DNA of 64,000 bases from an uncultured Microbacterium sp. (lineage in GTDB: Bacteria > Actinomycetota > Actinomycetes > Actinomycetales > Microbacteriaceae), in assembly GCF_900078385.1 (NCBI RefSeq), contig NZ_FLQR01000010.1, positions 159,752 to 223,751 of the forward strand. The letters are read 5' to 3'. Below are positions 7,649 to 15,740 of this stretch, in pieces. Within the stretch, counting starts at the first letter, position 1. Each line of letters opens with the position of its first letter. Below the pieces are notes generated by a model that was not told where the DNA came from, did no database searches, and was given only the letters and a program-made list of their open reading frames with translations. Position numbers and translations under genes: made by a program.

Positions 7649-8872
7649 ATGTCGAGGCGCGCCGTCCTGTGGATCGCCTTCGCGCTCGTGCACCTCGGCG
7701 TCGCGTGGCTGGGGTTCGTCATGCCCAACGAGCCGATGGGCGACGTGTACCGCGTGTACGAGCCGTGGTCGGCGCAGGCGCTCACCGGCGGCGGAATCGT
7801 CGGCATCGACTCGACGTGGGTGTATCCGCAGCTCGCCCTCGTGCCGATGGTGCTGACGCAGGTGGTGGCGGCCCTCGTGGGCAGCTACACCGTGGCGTGG
7901 GCGGTCCTCGTCGTGCTGATGGATGCCGTCGCGTTCGCCGTCCTGGTGGGGCGCGGCCGCTCCACCGGGCGCAGCGTCGCGGCCTGGTTCTGGCTGGCCG
8001 CGATCGCGCTGCTCGGCCCGGTCGGCATCTACCGTCTCGACGGGTTCACCGTGCCGGTCGTCATCCTCGCGTCCCTGTGGATCATCGGCCGCCCGTGGGT
8101 CGCCTCGCTCCTCCTGGCCGCGGTGACGTGGATGAAGGTGTGGCCCGCCGCCGTCCTCGCCGCGGCCGTGATCGCCGCCCGCCGACGCGGCGCGCTCGTC
8201 GGCGGGGCGGTCGTGGTCTCCGCGCTCACGCTCGCGGCGGTGGGGGCCGCCGGGGGGATGGCCAGTGCGTTCGGGTTCATCTCCGATCAGACCACGCGCG
8301 GCCTGCAGGTCGAGGCGCCCGTGAGCATGCCCTACCTCTGGGGGGCGCTCCTCCGCCTCGACGGGTTCTGGGTGTACTACTCCACCGACCTGCTGACCTT
8401 CCAGGTCACCGGCACCGAGATCGACACCGTCATCGCGGCGATGACCCCGCTGCTGATCATCGCGGTCGGCGCCGTCGCGGTGCTGGGGGCGGTGCAGGCC
8501 GTGCGCGGCGTGCGGTTCATCACCCTGTTCCCCACCCTCGCTCTCGCGCTCGTCACCGGGTTCATCGTGTTCAACAAGGTCGGCTCCCCGCAGTACCTCG
8601 GCTGGCTCATCCCCCCGGTCGTCATCGGCCTGGTCCTCGACCGCGCCGCGTGGTTCGCGCCGGCCGGCCTGGCCCTCGGCGCGGCGTTCCTCACGCAGCT
8701 CGTGTACCCCGTGCTGTACGCCGACATCCTCTACCCCGCCCCGCTCGCCGTCACGCTGCTCACCGTGCGCAACCTCGTGATCGTCGCGCTGTTCGCCTGG
8801 ATGGTCGTCCGCCTCGCCCGCCTGCACCCGCACGTCCGCGCCCGCGCCGCCCTGCTGCACCCGATCCCCTGA
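7649..8872 (+). CDS. Polytopic membrane protein, GT87 (DUF2029)-like
   Basis: A 407-residue protein with about 9-11 hydrophobic segments. The early loop DVYRVYEPWS and the late NKVGSPQYLGWLIPP segment resemble the GT87 polyprenol-phosphate-mannose-dependent mannosyltransferase family, which builds cell-envelope glycans. A short basic tail ends it. The similarity is at motif level only, so glycosyl transfer is an inference. The MTH1187 gene follows after 9 bases, suggesting co-transcription. Confidence 0.7.
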   Translation: MSRRAVLWIAFALVHLGVAWLGFVMPNEPMGDVYRVYEPWSAQALTGGGIVGIDSTWVYPQLALVPMVLTQVVAALVGSYTVAWAVLVVLMDAVAFAVLVGRGRSTGRSVAAWFWLAAIALLGPVGIYRLDGFTVPVVILASLWIIGRPWVASLLLAAVTWMKVWPAAVLAAAVIAARRRGALVGGAVVVSALTLAAVGAAGGMASAFGFISDQTTRGLQVEAPVSMPYLWGALLRLDGFWVYYSTDLLTFQVTGTEIDTVIAAMTPLLIIAVGAVAVLGAVQAVRGVRFITLFPTLALALVTGFIVFNKVGSPQYLGWLIPPVVIGLVLDRAAWFAPAGLALGAAFLTQLVYPVLYADILYPAPLAVTLLTVRNLVIVALFAWMVVRLARLHPHVRARAALLHPIP

Positions 8873-8881
8873 GAGGTCCCC

Positions 8882-9208
8882 ATGCTCATCGCCTTCTCCG
8901 TCGCCCCCAGCGGCACCGGCCGCGCCGACGGCTCCGTCCATGACGCGGTCGCGGCGGCCGTCGCCGTCGTCCGGGCATCCGGGCTCTCGCACCGCACGTC
9001 CTCGATGTTCACCGAGATCGAGGGGGAGTGGGACGAGGTCATGGCGGTCGTGAAGGCCGCGACCGACGCGGTGCTGCCGTTCGGGTCGCGCGTGTCCCTC
9101 GTGCTGAAGGCCGACATCCGCCCGGGCTGGACCGGCGAGATCGACGGGAAGATCGAGCGGCTGGAACAGGCCATCGAATCGGTTCGACACGTGTCGGAAA
9201 CCGAGTAG
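8882..9208 (+). CDS. MTH1187-family thiamine-binding protein
   Basis: A 108-residue soluble protein. The opening MLIAFSVAPSGTG, the segment SSMFTEIEGEWDEVMAVVKAA and the ending GEIDGKIERLEQAIES match the MTH1187/YkoF-like alpha-beta fold known to bind thiamine. It has no signal peptide. It probably binds or senses thiamine or a related pyrimidine in the cytoplasm. Its TAG stop forms the first three bases of the next gene's -10 box. Confidence 0.88.
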   Translation: MLIAFSVAPSGTGRADGSVHDAVAAAVAVVRASGLSHRTSSMFTEIEGEWDEVMAVVKAATDAVLPFGSRVSLVLKADIRPGWTGEIDGKIERLEQAIESVRHVSETE

Positions 9209-9211
9209 CAT
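9206..9211 (+). promoter_or_regulatory. -10 box TAGCAT overlapping a stop codon
   Basis: The TAG stop of the thiamine-binding gene is the first half of TAGCAT; six bases further is the GTG of the MFS gene. Termination and the next promoter share bases. Confidence 0.6.
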
Positions 9212-9217
9212 CGACGT

Positions 9218-10432
9218 GTGACCGCCTCGACCAGCTCGAGGGGTGCGGCGAAGTGGGCGCTCCTCTCCCTCGCCATCGGCAGCTTCGGCATCGGCATGAC
9301 CGAGTTCGTCGTCATGGGCCTGCTCCCCGACATCGCCCGCGATCTCCTGCCGCAGGCCTGGGCGACCGACCCCGAGGACGCGATCGCACGCACGGGGTGG
9401 CTCATCACGCTGTACGCCCTCGGCGTCGTCATCGGCGCGCCGACGATCGCCGGCTCGGTCGCGAAGTACCCGCGTCACCGCGTCATGCTTCTCCTGGCCC
9501 TCGCGCTGACGGTCTTCAACGCGCTCACCTTCCTCCTCCCCACGTTCGAGGCGGTCGCCGCGTCGCGTCTGCTCGCGGGCCTGCCGCACGGGGCCTACTT
9601 CGGCATCGGGGCGCTCGTCGCCGCCGACGCCCTCGGGCCGGGCAAACGCGCGAAGGGCGTCGCGTTCGTGCTGACCGGCCTCACGGTCGCCAACGTCGTC
9701 GGGGTGCCGCTCGGCACCTTCCTCGGCCAACAGCTCGGCTGGCGCACCGCGTTCCTCCTCGTCGCCGGCATCTTCGCCCTCGCGACCGTCCTCATCGGGC
9801 TCACGGTGCCCGCGCACGTCGGCGATCCGGGGCGGACGCTCCGCGCCGAGCTCGCCGTCTTCCGCGTCGGGCAGGTGTGGCTCGCCCTCGGCATCGGCGC
9901 GATCGGGTTCGGCGGCTTCTTCGCGGTGTACAGCTACGTCGCGCCGGTCGTGACCGAGGTGACCGGGTCACCCGCGTGGGTGGTGCCGCTCGTCCTGGTC
10001 GTGATGGGGGTCGGGATGACGGTGGGCAACCTCGTGGGCGGACACCTCGCCGACGTGGACCTCACCCGCACGATCCTCGGCGGACTCGGCGTCCTCATCC
10101 TCGTACAGGTGCTCCTCGCCCTCACGGCCGGCTCGATCGTCGCGGTCACCGTCCTCGTCTTCGCCGTCGGGTTCGCCTCGTCGGTGCTCAGTCCCGCCAT
10201 CCAATCCCGTCTCATGGACGTCGCCGGCGACAACCAGTCGATCGCCGCCGCCCTCAACCACTCGGCGCTCAACATCGGCAACGCGGCGGGCGCGTTCCTC
10301 GGCGGCGCCGTCATCGCCGGCGGCTTCGGCTACGTCGCCCCGCTGTGGGTCGGCGCGGGCCTGGCCGCGGCGGGCCTCGTCATCGCGATCGCCAGCTTCG
10401 CCTCCGAGCGCCGCGTCGCGCTCGCCGTCTGA
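9218..10432 (+). CDS. MFS transporter, AraJ/DHA1-like exporter
   Basis: A 404-residue protein with about 12 transmembrane helices. The opening LSLAIGSFGIGMTEFVVMGL and the middle segment GLPHGAYFGIGALVAADAL are typical of the AraJ/YdhP group of drug or sugar efflux permeases. The second half shows the usual repeat (LSPAIQSRLMDVAGDNQSIA). The substrate is unknown. The GTG start is leaderless behind TAGCAT. Confidence 0.9.
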   Translation: MTASTSSRGAAKWALLSLAIGSFGIGMTEFVVMGLLPDIARDLLPQAWATDPEDAIARTGWLITLYALGVVIGAPTIAGSVAKYPRHRVMLLLALALTVFNALTFLLPTFEAVAASRLLAGLPHGAYFGIGALVAADALGPGKRAKGVAFVLTGLTVANVVGVPLGTFLGQQLGWRTAFLLVAGIFALATVLIGLTVPAHVGDPGRTLRAELAVFRVGQVWLALGIGAIGFGGFFAVYSYVAPVVTEVTGSPAWVVPLVLVVMGVGMTVGNLVGGHLADVDLTRTILGGLGVLILVQVLLALTAGSIVAVTVLVFAVGFASSVLSPAIQSRLMDVAGDNQSIAAALNHSALNIGNAAGAFLGGAVIAGGFGYVAPLWVGAGLAAAGLVIAIASFASERRVALAV

Positions 10433-10457
10433 CCCGCCCACGGCCCGGCCCTCCGCG

Positions 10458-10463
10458 TAGAGT
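10458..10463 (+). promoter_or_regulatory. -10 box TAGAGT of the Nudix gene
   Basis: Six bases lie between the box and the GTG start; leaderless pattern. Confidence 0.55.
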
Positions 10464-10469
10464 CGTGCC

Positions 10470-11192
10470 GTGTCCGACGACGTGACCCGCGACCTCGCCG
10501 CCGCTGCCGCGGAGCCCCGAGACGATGCGCCCGCTCCCGCCGCCGCGGACGATCTCCCGGTCGCGGCCACCGTCGTGGTCCTCCGCGATGCGCCCGGCGG
10601 CGCGGAGGCGCTCCTCATCCACCGTCCCGACCGGGGGAGCTTCGCGGGGGCGTGGGTCTTTCCCGGCGGCAAGCTCGAACCGTCCGACGAGGGCGACGAC
10701 GAGGAGGCCGCGGCCCGCGCCGCCGCCATCCGGGAGACCTGGGAGGAGACCGGGCTCCGTCTCGCCCCCGACGCCCTGCACGCGTTCGCGCGGTGGGAGC
10801 CGCCGCCGGGCATCGCGCTGCGCATCCGCACCTGGTTCTTCCTCGCCCGAGACACCGGCACCGAGCTCGCGCTCGCCGACGCCGAGGCCGTGGGAGCGAT
10901 GTGGGCCCGTCCGGCCGACGTGCTCGCGCGTCACTCCCGCGGGGAGCTCACGCTGTACCCGCCCACCTGGGTGACCCTGCACGAGCTGTCCGGAGGCGGC
11001 GTCGACGCGCTCCTGGTGCGCGCCGATCGCGAAGCGCTCCGCACCTACGAGACGGCACTGCACCATGGTGGGCACGGCACGCTCCTGCTGTGGCGGGAGG
11101 ATGCCGAATACGACGCCGCCGCAGCGGGCGGCTCCGCACGGCACCGGCTCGACGTCTCCGCGCTGCCGTGGGTGTACACCCGCGCCGACTGA
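10470..11192 (+). CDS. Nudix hydrolase, NUDT19-like
   Basis: A 240-residue protein. The Nudix box is present but split: FPGGKLEPSD at residues 64-73, an acidic insertion, then AAIRETWEETGLRL at 85-98. The spacing between the conserved Gly and the REUXEEXGU half is about 7 residues longer than the textbook box, as in NUDT7/NUDT19-type coenzyme-A or acyl-CoA diphosphatases. The substrate is therefore uncertain. A 30-residue Ala/Asp-rich lead precedes the domain. The stop lies one base from the stop of convergent metX. Confidence 0.85.
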   Translation: MSDDVTRDLAAAAAEPRDDAPAPAAADDLPVAATVVVLRDAPGGAEALLIHRPDRGSFAGAWVFPGGKLEPSDEGDDEEAAARAAAIRETWEETGLRLAPDALHAFARWEPPPGIALRIRTWFFLARDTGTELALADAEAVGAMWARPADVLARHSRGELTLYPPTWVTLHELSGGGVDALLVRADREALRTYETALHHGGHGTLLLWREDAEYDAAAAGGSARHRLDVSALPWVYTRAD

Positions 11193-11193
11193 G

Positions 11194-12396
11194 TCAGTCC
11201 GCGAGCAGTCGCTCCAGATGCCGGCCGACGGCCGGTGTCTCGATGAGGAAGCCGTCGTGCCCGAAGTCGCTCGTGAGCACGACGGCGTCGTCGTCGATCG
11301 TCGACCGGATGCCGCGGGCGATGCGGTGCTGCCCGTCCACCGGGAACAGCCGGTCGCTGTCGATGCCGAGGACGAGGGTCCGCGCGGTCACGCGGGCCAG
11401 CGCATCCTCCACGCCGCCCCGGTCGCGGCCCACATCGTGCGAGTTCATGGCCTCGACGAGGGCGATGTAGCTGTTCGCGTCGAAGCGGCGCGTGAACTTG
11501 TTGCCGTGGAAGTCGAGGTAGCTCTCGACCGCGAAGCGCCCGCCGTGCCCGAGCGGGCTCTTCCCGGACTGCCACGACCGCTGGAAGCGCTGGTTCAGCT
11601 CGGTCGGGCTGCGGTAGTTCAGCAGTGCCATACGACGCGCGAGCGCGAGGCCCCGGTGGGGGCCGTCGCCGTCCCCGGCGTCGTAGTACTCGCCCCCGGC
11701 GTAGCGCGGGTCGATCTGGATGGTCGCCAGCTGCACCGAGTTCAGCGCGATCTGGTCGGCGGTGGTCACCGGGGGAGCCGACAGCACCGCGAGACGCTGC
11801 ACCCGCTCCGGCGCGCCGATGCCCCACTCCAGGGCATGCATGCCGCCCATCGACCCGCCCACGACCGCAGCCCAGACGTCGATGCCGAGCGCGTCCGCGA
11901 GGCGCGTCTGCGCCGCGACCTGATCGCGGATCGTCAGGTAGGGGAAGCGTGCGGCCCACTCGTAGCCGTCCGGCGCGATGCTCGACGGCCCCGTCGAGCC
12001 CTGGCATCCGCCCAGCATGTTCGGGGCCACGACGAACCAGCGGTCGGTGTCGATGGGGCAGCCGGGCCCCACGATGTCGCCCCACCAGCCGTCCGTCGGG
12101 TGCCCGGGGCCGGCGGGACCACGGACGTGGCTGTCGCCGGTGAGGGCGTGCAGGACCAGCACCGCATTGTCGCGGGCCGCGTTCAGCTCGCCCCACGACT
12201 CGTACGCGAGGCGGATGCCGGGAAGCTCCCGGCCGCCCTCCGTCCGGAAGGCGCCGAACGCGGCGAACCGCCGCTCGCCCTGCGGATCGCCGTCGCGCCA
12301 CGCCCCCGACGTCGGCGGGCGCCCGAGCAGCGAGCGCGCGTCGGCCTCCGTGATCGGCGCGCTCGGCACCGTGTCCTCGGAGGTCTGCCAGTCCAT
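11194..12396 (-). CDS. metX: Homoserine O-acetyltransferase
   Basis: A 400-residue alpha/beta-hydrolase-fold enzyme that transfers acetyl from acetyl-CoA to homoserine, the first committed step of methionine synthesis. Visible are LVLHALTGDSH, PNMLGGCQGSTGPSS, the nucleophile elbow VVGGSMGGMHALEW (Ser182), and the C-terminal Asp and His in GIDSDRLFP and TSDFGHDGFL. Its usual partner metY lies 1.1 kb away on the same strand, with an unrelated gene between. ATG 12396 was chosen because GAGAAT lies 7 bases upstream; ATG 12405 is the alternative. Confidence 0.95.
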   Translation of the reverse strand: MDWQTSEDTVPSAPITEADARSLLGRPPTSGAWRDGDPQGERRFAAFGAFRTEGGRELPGIRLAYESWGELNAARDNAVLVLHALTGDSHVRGPAGPGHPTDGWWGDIVGPGCPIDTDRWFVVAPNMLGGCQGSTGPSSIAPDGYEWAARFPYLTIRDQVAAQTRLADALGIDVWAAVVGGSMGGMHALEWGIGAPERVQRLAVLSAPPVTTADQIALNSVQLATIQIDPRYAGGEYYDAGDGDGPHRGLALARRMALLNYRSPTELNQRFQRSWQSGKSPLGHGGRFAVESYLDFHGNKFTRRFDANSYIALVEAMNSHDVGRDRGGVEDALARVTARTLVLGIDSDRLFPVDGQHRIARGIRSTIDDDAVVLTSDFGHDGFLIETPAVGRHLERLLAD

Positions 12397-12465
12397 GCGT
12401 GCCATTCTCCCGTGCGCGCACCCCGGCGCGGTCCGTGTTACGTCGCGGGTGTCCACGCCCGTGGG

Positions 12466-12471
12466 TAGCAT
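12466..12471 (+). promoter_or_regulatory. -10 box TAGCAT of the toroid-fold gene
   Basis: Six bases separate it from the GTG at 12478. The metX promoter (GAGAAT on the other strand, at 12404-12409) lies about 60 bases away, so the two genes share a short divergent promoter region. Confidence 0.55.
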
Positions 12472-12477
12472 TGCGCC

Positions 12478-13410
12478 GTGGACGACGTGCTCGATCACCT
12501 GCTGTCCGGCGACCCGGCGATCCGCTGGCAGGTGCTGCGCGATCTGACCGATGCCCGGCCCGAGGACGTCGCCGCCGAACGCGCGAAGGTCGCGGTCGAG
12601 GGCTGGGGGGCACGTCTTCTCGCGCTGCAGGCGGAGGACGGGCTCTGGGACGGCGGCACGTACCGCCCCGGCTGGGCGGATGAGGATCGGCCCATGTTCG
12701 ACGCCTGGACGGCGACGCACTTCTCGCTGCAGCAGCTGGTCGACTTCGGCGTGGACCCGGACAGCCCCGCGGCGCGCGTCGCCGTCGAGCGGGTCCGCGT
12801 GCACGTGCGCTGGGAGCATGCGGGTGAGCCCTACTTCGACGGCGAGGTGGAGCCGTGCATCAACGGCGTCGCGCTGAGCGTCGCCGCCTACTTCGGGCAG
12901 GACGGTCACCGCCTGATCGACACGCTCCTCGCCGGCCAGCTCGCGGACGGCGGCTGGAACTGCTGGGACGACGCCGACGTGTCGTCGCTGCACTCCACGA
13001 TCTGCGCGCTCGAGGGGCTGCGCGACGCGGACGCGGCCACGGGCGACGACCGCATCCCGGAGGCCTGCCGCCGCGCCGAGGAGTACCTGCTCGCGCGGCG
13101 GCTGCTCTGGCGTCGTGGCGACGGAGGGCTCATCGACCCGCGGTTCGGGATGCTGTCCTACCCGGTGCGCTGGTTCTACGACGTCCTGCGGGCCCTCGAT
13201 CACTTCCGGCTCGTCAACCGCCGAGACCCGCGCCTCGCGGACGCCGTCGCGCTGCTGCGCGCCAAGCGGCTGCCGAACGGCCTGTGGCCGCTGGAGAACA
13301 CGCACGAGGGTCCCACCCTCTTCGCCATGGAGCGCGAGTTCGAGGGGTTCCCGAGCCGGTGGGTGACCCTGCGCGCCCTGCGCGTGCTGCGCTGGTGCGA
13401 CGCGTCCTGA
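12478..13410 (+). CDS. Squalene-cyclase-like (alpha/alpha toroid) protein of unknown function
   Basis: A 310-residue protein. Repeated helical units with Gly-Trp motifs are seen: EDGLWDGGTYRPGW, ADGGWNCWDD and NGLWPLENTHEGPT, like the QW-type repeats of prenyltransferase/squalene-cyclase toroids. The catalytic DXDD motif of cyclases is not evident, and the protein is about half the length of a true cyclase. It is probably a toroid-fold enzyme or binding protein of unassigned function. It sits between metX and metY but on the other strand, so a methionine role is not implied. Confidence 0.75.
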   Translation: MDDVLDHLLSGDPAIRWQVLRDLTDARPEDVAAERAKVAVEGWGARLLALQAEDGLWDGGTYRPGWADEDRPMFDAWTATHFSLQQLVDFGVDPDSPAARVAVERVRVHVRWEHAGEPYFDGEVEPCINGVALSVAAYFGQDGHRLIDTLLAGQLADGGWNCWDDADVSSLHSTICALEGLRDADAATGDDRIPEACRRAEEYLLARRLLWRRGDGGLIDPRFGMLSYPVRWFYDVLRALDHFRLVNRRDPRLADAVALLRAKRLPNGLWPLENTHEGPTLFAMEREFEGFPSRWVTLRALRVLRWCDAS

Positions 13411-13418
13411 CCGCAGAA

Positions 13419-13453
13419 GACGGATGCCCCGCCCGAAGGGCGAGGCATCCGTC
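13419..13453. terminator. Strong bidirectional hairpin terminator
   Basis: A 10-base perfect outer stem (GACGGATGCC with GGCATCCGTC) encloses a 5-base inner stem (CGCCC/GGGCG) with a GAA loop. It sits in the 63-base gap between convergent genes, and GTGTTCT follows it on the plus strand. Confidence 0.8.
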
Positions 13454-13473
13454 GTGTTCTGAGGAGGAACGGA

Positions 13474-14796
13474 TCAGGCGCGGGCGGCCTCCGAGACGCG
13501 GCGCGCGGCGCCGAGCGCCTGCTCGAGGTCGGCCTTGAGGTCCTCCACGTTCTCGAGGCCCACCGACAGGCGCACGAGACCCGGCGTCACGCCGCTCGTG
13601 AGCTGCTGCTCCGGGGTGAGCTGGGAGTGCGTCGTGGACGCCGGGTGGATGACGAGCGAGCGCACGTCGCCGATGTTGGCGAGGTGGCTGAACAGCGTCA
13701 GGGAGTTCACGAACTCGCGGCCCGCCTGCACGCCGCCCTTCAGCTCGAAGGACAGCACGGCGCCGACGCCCTTGGGCGCGTAGCGGTTCGCGGCGGCGTA
13801 CCAGGGCGAGGTCGGCAGGCCGGAGTAGTTGACGGACGCGATGTCCTCGTGGTTCTCCAGCCACTCCGCGATCTCCTGGGCGTTCTGGACGTGGCGCTCG
13901 ATGCGCAGCGACAGCGTCTCGATGCCCTGGATGAGCAGCCAGGCGCTCTGCGGCGAGATGGCGGCGCCGAGGTCGCGGAGCAGCTGCACGCGGGCCTTGA
14001 TGATGTAGGCCAGGCCGTCGCCCACCGCGGTCGTGTACGACGCGCCGTGGTAGGAGGGGTCGGGCTCGGTGAGGCCCGGGAACTTCTCGACGTTCTTGGA
14101 CCACTCGAAGGTGCCGCCGTCGACGATCACGCCGCCGATGACGGTGCCGTGGCCGCCCAGGAACTTCGTCGCCGAGTGCACGATGATGTCGGCGCCGTGC
14201 TCGAACGGGCGGATCAGGTACGGGGTCGCGATCGTGTTGTCGACGATCAGCGGGACGCCGGATTCGTGTGCCACATCGGCGACCGTGCGGATGTCGAGGA
14301 CGTTGATCTGCGGGTTGCCGATCGTCTCCGCGAAGAACAGCTTCGTGTTCGGGCGGACGGCGGCGCGCCAGGCGTCGGGGTCGTCCTGGTTCTCGACGAA
14401 GGAGACCTCGATGCCGAGCTTGGCCAGCGTGTACTTGAAGAGGTTGTACGTGCCGCCGTAGATGGAGCTCGAGGAGACGATGTGGTCGCCGGCCTGCGCG
14501 ATGTTGAGGACCGCGAAGGTCTCGGCGGCCTGGCCCGAGGCGACGAGGAGTGCGCCGGTGCCGCCCTCGAGTGCAGCGACGCGCTGCTCGACGACATCCT
14601 GGGTCGGGTTCTGGATGCGCGTGTAGATGTTGCCGAACTCGGCCAGCGCGAAGAGGTTCGCGGCGTGGTCGGCGTTGTCGAACACGTACGAGGTGGTCTG
14701 GTAGATGGGGGTGGCGCGGGCCTTCGTGACCGGGTCCGGAGCGGCGCCGGTGTGGATCTGCTTGGTCTCGAAGCGCCAGTTCTCGGGTGCGGACAT
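13474..14796 (-). CDS. metY: O-acetylhomoserine aminocarboxypropyltransferase (O-acetylhomoserine sulfhydrylase)
   Basis: A 440-residue Cys/Met-metabolism PLP enzyme that converts O-acetylhomoserine and sulfide to homocysteine. It shows the opening ENWRFETKQIHTGAAPDPV, PIYQTTSYVFDNADHAA, ALLVASGQAAE, and the PLP lysine in HSATKFLGGHGTVIGG. The long form (over 420 residues) with the EWLENHE insertion separates MetY from MetB/MetC. Start ATG 14796 has AGGAG 6 bases upstream. It works with metX in direct-sulfhydrylation methionine synthesis; sulfide chemistry links it to the cysK-cysE cluster further right. Confidence 0.95.
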   Translation of the reverse strand: MSAPENWRFETKQIHTGAAPDPVTKARATPIYQTTSYVFDNADHAANLFALAEFGNIYTRIQNPTQDVVEQRVAALEGGTGALLVASGQAAETFAVLNIAQAGDHIVSSSSIYGGTYNLFKYTLAKLGIEVSFVENQDDPDAWRAAVRPNTKLFFAETIGNPQINVLDIRTVADVAHESGVPLIVDNTIATPYLIRPFEHGADIIVHSATKFLGGHGTVIGGVIVDGGTFEWSKNVEKFPGLTEPDPSYHGASYTTAVGDGLAYIIKARVQLLRDLGAAISPQSAWLLIQGIETLSLRIERHVQNAQEIAEWLENHEDIASVNYSGLPTSPWYAAANRYAPKGVGAVLSFELKGGVQAGREFVNSLTLFSHLANIGDVRSLVIHPASTTHSQLTPEQQLTSGVTPGLVRLSVGLENVEDLKADLEQALGAARRVSEAARA

Positions 14797-14849
14797 GTCG
14801 GCTCCTGCGGTCGGTCGGGGCCTGCGACGGACGCCGCGGGCCATCACCG

Positions 14850-14882
14850 ACAGTAGGGTCGCGGGCGGGGACGCGACAACGC
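14850..14882 (-). promoter_or_regulatory. Probable sigma-A type promoter of metY
   Basis: On the minus strand TTGTCG is followed, after about 18 bases, by TACTGT. The leader to the metY ATG is about 50 bases. I see no recognisable riboswitch fold in it. Confidence 0.45.
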
Positions 14883-14944
14883 GTGGGACATCTGACGTAA
14901 CGCGGCACGCGGCGGGCCCGGACGCCGCGTCGCGGCGGGGTGGG

Positions 14945-14950
14945 TAGCGT
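14945..14950 (+). promoter_or_regulatory. -10 box TAGCGT of the SDR gene
   Basis: Seven bases (GGAGGTC) separate the box from ATG 14958. The purine run could also act as an RBS for a start further on, but no better start exists. Confidence 0.5.
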
Positions 14951-14957
14951 GGAGGTC

Positions 14958-15740
14958 ATGACGACACGACGCGCCGTGGTGACCGGCGCCAGCTCCGGGA
15001 TCGGCGAGGCGACGGTGCGTGCGCTGCGCGCGACGGGATGGGACGTGGTGGGCGTCGCCCGCCGCGCGGAACGGCTCGCGCGCCTGGACGAGGAGGTCGG
15101 GTCGGTGTCCTTCGCCGCCGACCTCACCAAGCCCGCCGACGTCGACGCCCTCGCCGAGCACCTCGCCGGCACCGGCGACGTCCACGCCCTCGTGCACATC
15201 GCGGGGGGCGCACGCGGCACCGACCGCGTCGAGGACGGCGACCCGGAGGACTGGCGGTGGATGTTCGAGGTGAACGTGCTGTCGGCGCAGCTCGTGACCG
15301 CCGCGCTCCTGCCGCTCCTGCGCGAGGCCGCCGTCGACGGCTACGCCGACACGCTGTACGTCACGTCCACGGCCGCGCAGACCGCGTATCCGGGGGGTGC
15401 GGGCTACAACGCCGCGAAGGCGGGGGAGTCGATGCTCGTGCACGCGCTCCGCCTCGAGCTGAACGGGGAGCCGATCCGGGTCACCGAGGTCGCCCCGGGC
15501 ATGGTGCAGACCGAGGAGTTCACCCTCAATCGTCTCGGCGGCGACCGGGCGAGCGCGGAGCGCGTCTACGAGGGCGTCCCCGAGCCGCTCACGGCGGACG
15601 ACGTGGCCGACGTCATCGCCTACGCGCTCAACGCCCCCGGCCACGTCAACCTGGACCTCGTCACGATGCGTCCCGTCGCGCAGTCCGCGCAGCACCTGCT
15701 CGCGCGCGGTCCGCTGCGCCCGCGCCTCCCGCACGACTGA
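14958..15740 (+). CDS. Short-chain dehydrogenase/reductase (YdfG-like classical SDR)
   Basis: A 260-residue NAD(P)-dependent oxidoreductase. The cofactor motif TGASSGIG is at residues 9-16, the catalytic Ser at 137 (TSTAA), and the YxxxK pair is Tyr150-Lys154 (YNAAKAGES). The usual NNAG is replaced by HIAGGA. The C-terminus (GHVNLDLVTMRPVAQSAQ) matches the serine 3-dehydrogenase/YdfG group that oxidises 3-hydroxy acids. The last 80 bases overlap the end of the convergent MFS gene. Confidence 0.9.
   Translation: MTTRRAVVTGASSGIGEATVRALRATGWDVVGVARRAERLARLDEEVGSVSFAADLTKPADVDALAEHLAGTGDVHALVHIAGGARGTDRVEDGDPEDWRWMFEVNVLSAQLVTAALLPLLREAAVDGYADTLYVTSTAAQTAYPGGAGYNAAKAGESMLVHALRLELNGEPIRVTEVAPGMVQTEEFTLNRLGGDRASAERVYEGVPEPLTADDVADVIAYALNAPGHVNLDLVTMRPVAQSAQHLLARGPLRPRLPHD

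Noticed and set aside
6947..9817. 956-codon open frame on the minus strand
   Set aside because: It runs antisense to nnrD, the GT87-like gene, the thiamine-binding gene and part of the MFS gene, all with clear families. Its product is Arg/Gly/Asp-rich low complexity, as expected of antisense frames in GC-rich DNA.
14797..14882. SAM-type riboswitch before metY
   Set aside because: The leader is only about 50 bases and lacks the conserved SAM or SAH elements.
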